NCBI GenBank assembly: GCA_016219275.1
Contig: JACRBM010000028.1
Location: forward strand, 1 to 64,000
Reading direction: 5' to 3'
Length of the DNA stretch: 64,000 bases
From: Chloroflexota bacterium
Lineage (GTDB): Bacteria; Chloroflexota; Anaerolineae; UBA4142
The notes under the pieces are model-generated. The model ran no database searches and was not told the DNA's origin. It saw only the letters and a list, made by a program, of their open reading frames with translations. Below, piece after piece: positions 61,598 through 64,000 of this stretch. Each line of letters begins with the position of its first letter. Position 1 is the stretch's first letter. Position numbers and translations under genes: made by a program.

Positions 61598-63096
61598 CAC
61601 CGCGATGGAGTCGTGCGTTCGCGCGGCGTATCGGGAATGACCCAGCGAATCTGATCGTGCGGCGGAGGCGGATCGAGTAGATACACGTCCACCCAAGTGT
61701 ACCACAAAACCAGGTTCGCTTCATCGTAACCCAAATCCACGCGGCGACCGGTGATGCGTCCGCCAGTGTCGCCGGCGACGGCAAGCCCATAGCCCGGCAC
61801 GTACACGCGCGAACGCAAGTTGATGACACGCGGATCCACCGCGACGATCCCGACGCCGGCGCGCATACCCGTTGCCGTCACGCCAAACTCCGGATGCGTG
61901 CGCGCCTTGCCGGAGGTCGCGGCGGTGTACGACGTAGCCAGCACGCGCACCTTGCGCCAATATGTTATCGTCTGTCCATTCGGCAGCGTCAATTCGCGAC
62001 GAACGATCTTGGTGCCGTACGCGTTGATGTGCGTGATCGGCGCGGCGTCAATCCATTCGCGGTCTACCGAGCGGCGCGTTTCGCGACCGTTTTCGTACGT
62101 GATGCGAATCGTGCGTTTTTTCGTGCCTTGCGCGCCGGCTTGCGTGACCTGGTGCGTATCCACTTCGAGCGTCGGGTCCGCCTGCCACACCGTTTCGTAC
62201 GGAATCGCTTCGGACTCGGTGGCGAATTCTTCGCGCACGCGCATCACGTGGACCGACATGCCCTCGCGCACGGCTTCGGTGGCGGAGGGAATCGCGTAAT
62301 CTTTGCTGATGAGTTGAATCCCTTCGTCGCCGAGCATATCGGCGACGGTCCGACCCAGGGTGCGCGTGTGAATCGTTTTGCCGTCCACCTGAATCGTCGC
62401 CGTGCGCGCGCGACGAATAAAGACTTGACGGTCCGGCGAAACGGGCGTGCCGAGCGCGGGAGACACGGCATCGCCGAGATACACGACGAGACCTGCTTGG
62501 AGCAATGCTTCTCCCAGGGTCGGCGCGGTCGTGTAGAGCGTGCTGACCGCGCCATTGTCGTTCACTTGGAGCGGCACGGCGCGGCGAATGGAAATCGGCA
62601 GCAAGATGGTAGGCGCGGGATTCAATCGCGCCGTCGCCGCGACTTCGTAACCGTCGGCGATGATGCGATCCCCAGGTTTGATAAGGATGCCGGCATCGCG
62701 CAACGCGTCGCCAATCGTCGCGCTTAAAGTGCGATGCGAAATGATCTCGCCATCCACGGAAATTTCGAGCGGTTGCGCGAGGCGTACTGCAATCGGTTGG
62801 TTATCGGGAATGCGCGCGTCTGCCGCGGGAAAAACAATATCTTCGGGGAGGAGGTCGAGCGTCGCATCGTTCAGAACGCCGGCGACGCGCGATTGATTCG
62901 TGAGGATGGTGTGCGATTGTTGATTGACCAGCACGGTGACCGGCTTGAGGGTACTGAAATAGCCGATGCTCATTCCAGCCAAGCCAAGCAGCGTGAGCGC
63001 GAGGACAATGATCTGCGCGTCAACGCGAAAACGACGACGCGGCTTTTGCCACACGTCGTCGTCCCAGTCTTCGACGCTCCAACGATCAGACGACAA
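61597..63096 (-). CDS. YabE-like secreted cell-wall protein (DUF348, G5 and 3D domains)
   Basis: A 499-residue protein. One helix at residues 30-50 acts as signal or anchor. Three DUF348-like repeats follow (TLKPVTVLVNQQSHTILT, LAQPLEISVDGEIISHR, RARTATIQVDGKTIHTR), then a G5 domain (VTQAGAQGTKKRTIRITYENGRE) and a C-terminal 3D domain (SYTAATSGKARTHPEFGVTATGMR ... VAGDTGGRITGRRVDLGY) with the DTG/Asp catalytic pattern of MltA-type murein hydrolases. The TTG at 63096 has GGAG upstream; GTG at 63123 is an alternative. A longer frame would run into the SRP RNA gene. Confidence 0.88.
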   Translation of the reverse strand: MSSDRWSVEDWDDDVWQKPRRRFRVDAQIIVLALTLLGLAGMSIGYFSTLKPVTVLVNQQSHTILTNQSRVAGVLNDATLDLLPEDIVFPAADARIPDNQPIAVRLAQPLEISVDGEIISHRTLSATIGDALRDAGILIKPGDRIIADGYEVAATARLNPAPTILLPISIRRAVPLQVNDNGAVSTLYTTAPTLGEALLQAGLVVYLGDAVSPALGTPVSPDRQVFIRRARTATIQVDGKTIHTRTLGRTVADMLGDEGIQLISKDYAIPSATEAVREGMSVHVMRVREEFATESEAIPYETVWQADPTLEVDTHQVTQAGAQGTKKRTIRITYENGRETRRSVDREWIDAAPITHINAYGTKIVRRELTLPNGQTITYWRKVRVLATSYTAATSGKARTHPEFGVTATGMRAGVGIVAVDPRVINLRSRVYVPGYGLAVAGDTGGRITGRRVDLGYDEANLVLWYTWVDVYLLDPPPPHDQIRWVIPDTPRERTTPSR

Positions 63097-63152
63097 GGAG
63101 ATGACTCCACGGGTGCGAACCACGCGCCACCAGCATCGGTTTGCACGAAAAG

Positions 63153-63441
63153 TTGGTCGTGCGCCTAATGTCGAAACGCGCGCCCCGGCTTGATCGCAAC
63201 AGCCAACTCCAGCTAGGTATCCCGACGGCACCCAAAAGTGACGACTTACCGTTGCTGTCTTCCGACCCTGGCGGGATTTGCCGGCTTTTGCCGCGTCGGA
63301 CCCAACCTTCAACGCCACTTGTTGCGTTCAGTCCCGAAATGTGCGCCCCTCGAAAAGGCATTCAACCCCGCTGTAGCGGATTGCGGGTCAGCCGTCTTAC
63401 GACGGAGTCAGGGCACCGCTAGCTCCCCATCTAGCACGACC
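63153..63441 (-). ncRNA. ffs: Large bacterial SRP RNA (Alu and S domains)
   Basis: About 289 nt. The Alu half reads GTGCTAGATGGGGAGCTAGCGG, then CTGACCCGCAATCCGCTACAGCGGGG and GAATGCCTTTTCGAGG, closely resembling Bacillus scRNA. Domain IV has CCAGGGTCGGAAGACAGCAA with the conserved GGAAG tetraloop region. The ends pair (GGTCGTGC with GCACGACC). Strong promoter immediately upstream. The size and Alu domain mark the large type known from many Gram-positive-like bacteria and from Chloroflexota. The 3' end is followed by TTTT. Confidence 0.93.
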
Positions 63442-63447
63442 GCGCGT

Positions 63448-63476
63448 AGTGTATGCGAGAAAGAACAAAATGTCAA
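63448..63476 (-). promoter_or_regulatory. Sigma-70 promoter of the SRP RNA gene
   Basis: On the minus strand TTGACA (63476-63471), a 17-bp spacer and TACACT (63453-63448) lie with the expected start 7 nt upstream of the SRP RNA 5' end. Confidence 0.85.
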
Positions 63477-63480
63477 AACG

Positions 63481-63552
63481 CAGTCGCCAGTCCGCAGTAG
63501 ACAGTCGTCAGTAAGCGATTACTGATGACTGTCTACTGCGGACTGGCGACTG
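63481..63552. repeat. 34-bp tandem-repeat hairpin (CAGTCGCC units)
   Basis: CAGTCGCCAGTCCGCAGTAG... (63481-63514) is reverse-complemented at 63519-63552 with a single G-T wobble, loop 4 nt. The arm consists of 7-bp AGTnnnC units (AGTCGCC, AGTCCGC, AGTAGAC, AGTCGTC). One more unit (CAGTCGCCAG) appears at the very end of the window (63990-63999). It lies between the tRNA-Ser(GGA) gene and the SRP promoter, so it probably terminates the tRNA transcript. Confidence 0.88.
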
Positions 63553-63559
63553 ACATTAG

Positions 63560-63645
63560 CGGAGAGGGCGGGATTCGAACCCGCGAGGCTCATCACCTAC
63601 ACGCTTTCCAAGCGTGCGCACTAGGCCAAACTATGCGACCTCTCC
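63560..63645 (-). tRNA. tRNA-Ser (anticodon GGA)
   Basis: An 86-nt class II tRNA. Acceptor arms are GGAGAGG and CCTCTCC. The anticodon stem-loop is CACGCTTGGAAAGCGTG with GGA. A long variable arm follows and the T arm is GCGGGTTCGAATCCCGC. CCA is not encoded. It reads UCC/UCU. Confidence 0.95.
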
Positions 63646-63735
63646 AAGTTAGTGCAATAGTGCAATAGTTGATAAGTGCGATAGCTGAAAATCAACTAAC
63701 GCACTATTGCACTATTCAACTATTGCACTAGGTTC
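63646..63735. repeat. Tandem-repeat hairpin (TAGTGCAA units) between tRNA genes
   Basis: AGTTAGTGCAATAGTGCAATAGTTGATAAGTGCG faces CGCACTATTGCACTATTCAACTATTGCACTA. Units are about 9 bp and related to the TAGTGCGA units of 43981 and 34098. Confidence 0.8.
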
Positions 63736-63737
63736 AG

Positions 63738-63826
63738 CGGAGAGGGAGGGATTTGAACCCCCGGTAGCCTTGCGACCACACGCGATTTCGAGTCGCGCGC
63801 ACTAGACCGGACTATGCGACCTCTCC
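63738..63826 (-). tRNA. tRNA-Ser (anticodon CGA)
   Basis: An 89-nt class II tRNA with acceptor GGAGAGG/CCTCTCC, anticodon loop GCGACTCGAAATCGC (CGA) and T arm GGGGGTTCAAATCCCTC. CCA is not encoded. The D-arm half GGTCGCATAGT is identical to that of the neighbouring tRNA-Ser(GGA), suggesting local duplication. It reads UCG. Confidence 0.95.
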
Positions 63827-63831
63827 AAGTT

Positions 63832-63925
63832 CTGGAAATTGGAAATTAGATGTTGGAAATTGGACGTTAGAAAAGTTATCTAACCTCTATCTTCCAACTT
63901 CCAACTTTTAATTTCTAACTTACAG
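63832..63925. repeat. Tandem-repeat hairpin (GGAAATTA units) at the end of the window
   Basis: TTCTGGAAATTGGAAATTAGATGTTGGAAATTGG... is complementary to ATCTTCCAACTTCCAACTTTTAATTTCTAAC, with arms of about 30 nt of degenerate units. The rest of the window after it shows no gene. Confidence 0.75.
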
Positions 63926-64000
63926 CACGATTGGCATTATAACACAGGGTTACGAAACTCGCAAAACGAAATGCACGGCAACAAAAAAACAGTCGCCAGC

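Noticed and set aside
63150-63441. ydaO (cyclic-di-AMP) riboswitch, expected before Rpf/YabE-like genes
   Set aside because: The sequence matches large SRP RNA (Alu half and GGAAG domain IV) instead, with paired ends and its own promoter.

Overview
The window looks like chromosomal DNA from a GC-rich bacterium, most likely a Chloroflexota (Anaerolineae-like) genome. This is inferred from the very CGCG-rich codon use, the large bacterial SRP RNA with an Alu domain, secreted proteins with Thr/Pro linkers, MacAB-like and GT-C membrane proteins, and two large multiheme cytochromes beside a NarX/NarL-like pair. No marker gene was available to settle the taxonomy. Nothing here looks like a plasmid, prophage or CRISPR locus.

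Layout. 0.2-1.7 kb: a GT-C membrane glycosyltransferase. 2-8 kb: a nonaheme and an octaheme cytochrome c on the minus strand, each behind its own leader with a shared hairpin motif, and a divergent LuxR-type two-component pair. 8-13 kb: ChrA, dGTPase, an M32 carboxypeptidase and a NapH-like 4Fe-4S membrane protein. 13-18 kb: a membrane-anchored Rad50/YhaN-like ATPase, then a HipA-like kinase overlapping a DUF3037 protein. 18-21.5 kb: amidohydrolase, an unknown protein and an Ldh_2 dehydrogenase. 21.6-27.7 kb: a uronate catabolic cluster (MDR and Gfo/Idh/MocA dehydrogenases on the minus strand; an IolB-like isomerase, KduD, KDPG aldolase and KDG kinase on the plus strand). 27.9-36.5 kb: a PD40 beta-propeller protein behind a degenerate receiver, two polyisoprenyl-glycan membrane proteins, and a MacA-ATPase-permease efflux set. 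37-49.5 kb: an OmpR/HisKA pair facing the phosphate regulon (phoR, phoB, NAD salvage pair, phoU, pstB, pstA, pstC, pstS), preceded by an HD protein and an ArsC/LMW-PTP homologue without its catalytic Cys. 49.8-59.2 kb: STAND ATPase, GlpX, YwiC-like protein, Usp, patatin, a CDF transporter with a tripled C-terminal domain, a lipoprotein, Dtd, and an FmdB zinc ribbon. 59.2-64 kb: two tandemly duplicated GGDEF-like proteins, RsmA, a YabE/Rpf-like wall protein, a large SRP RNA with a consensus promoter, and two tRNA-Ser genes.

The most striking non-coding feature is the intergenic DNA. Many gene junctions carry a long, nearly perfect hairpin. One set shares a GGTTTC/GAAACC core under variable outer arms. 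Another set has arms made of short-period (7-12 bp) tandem repeats on one side and their reverse complement on the other, with a different sequence at each locus but the same architecture. There is also a pair of MITE-like copies with terminal inverted repeats, and a separate 112-bp palindromic element. I do not recognise the tandem-arm hairpins as a named family. These, the shared cytochrome leader hairpin, and several apparent pseudo-enzymes (receiver without Asp, ArsC without Cys) are the best candidates for something undescribed.

Start codons were re-chosen from Shine-Dalgarno sequences wherever the longest reading frame ran into a repeat or a neighbouring gene.
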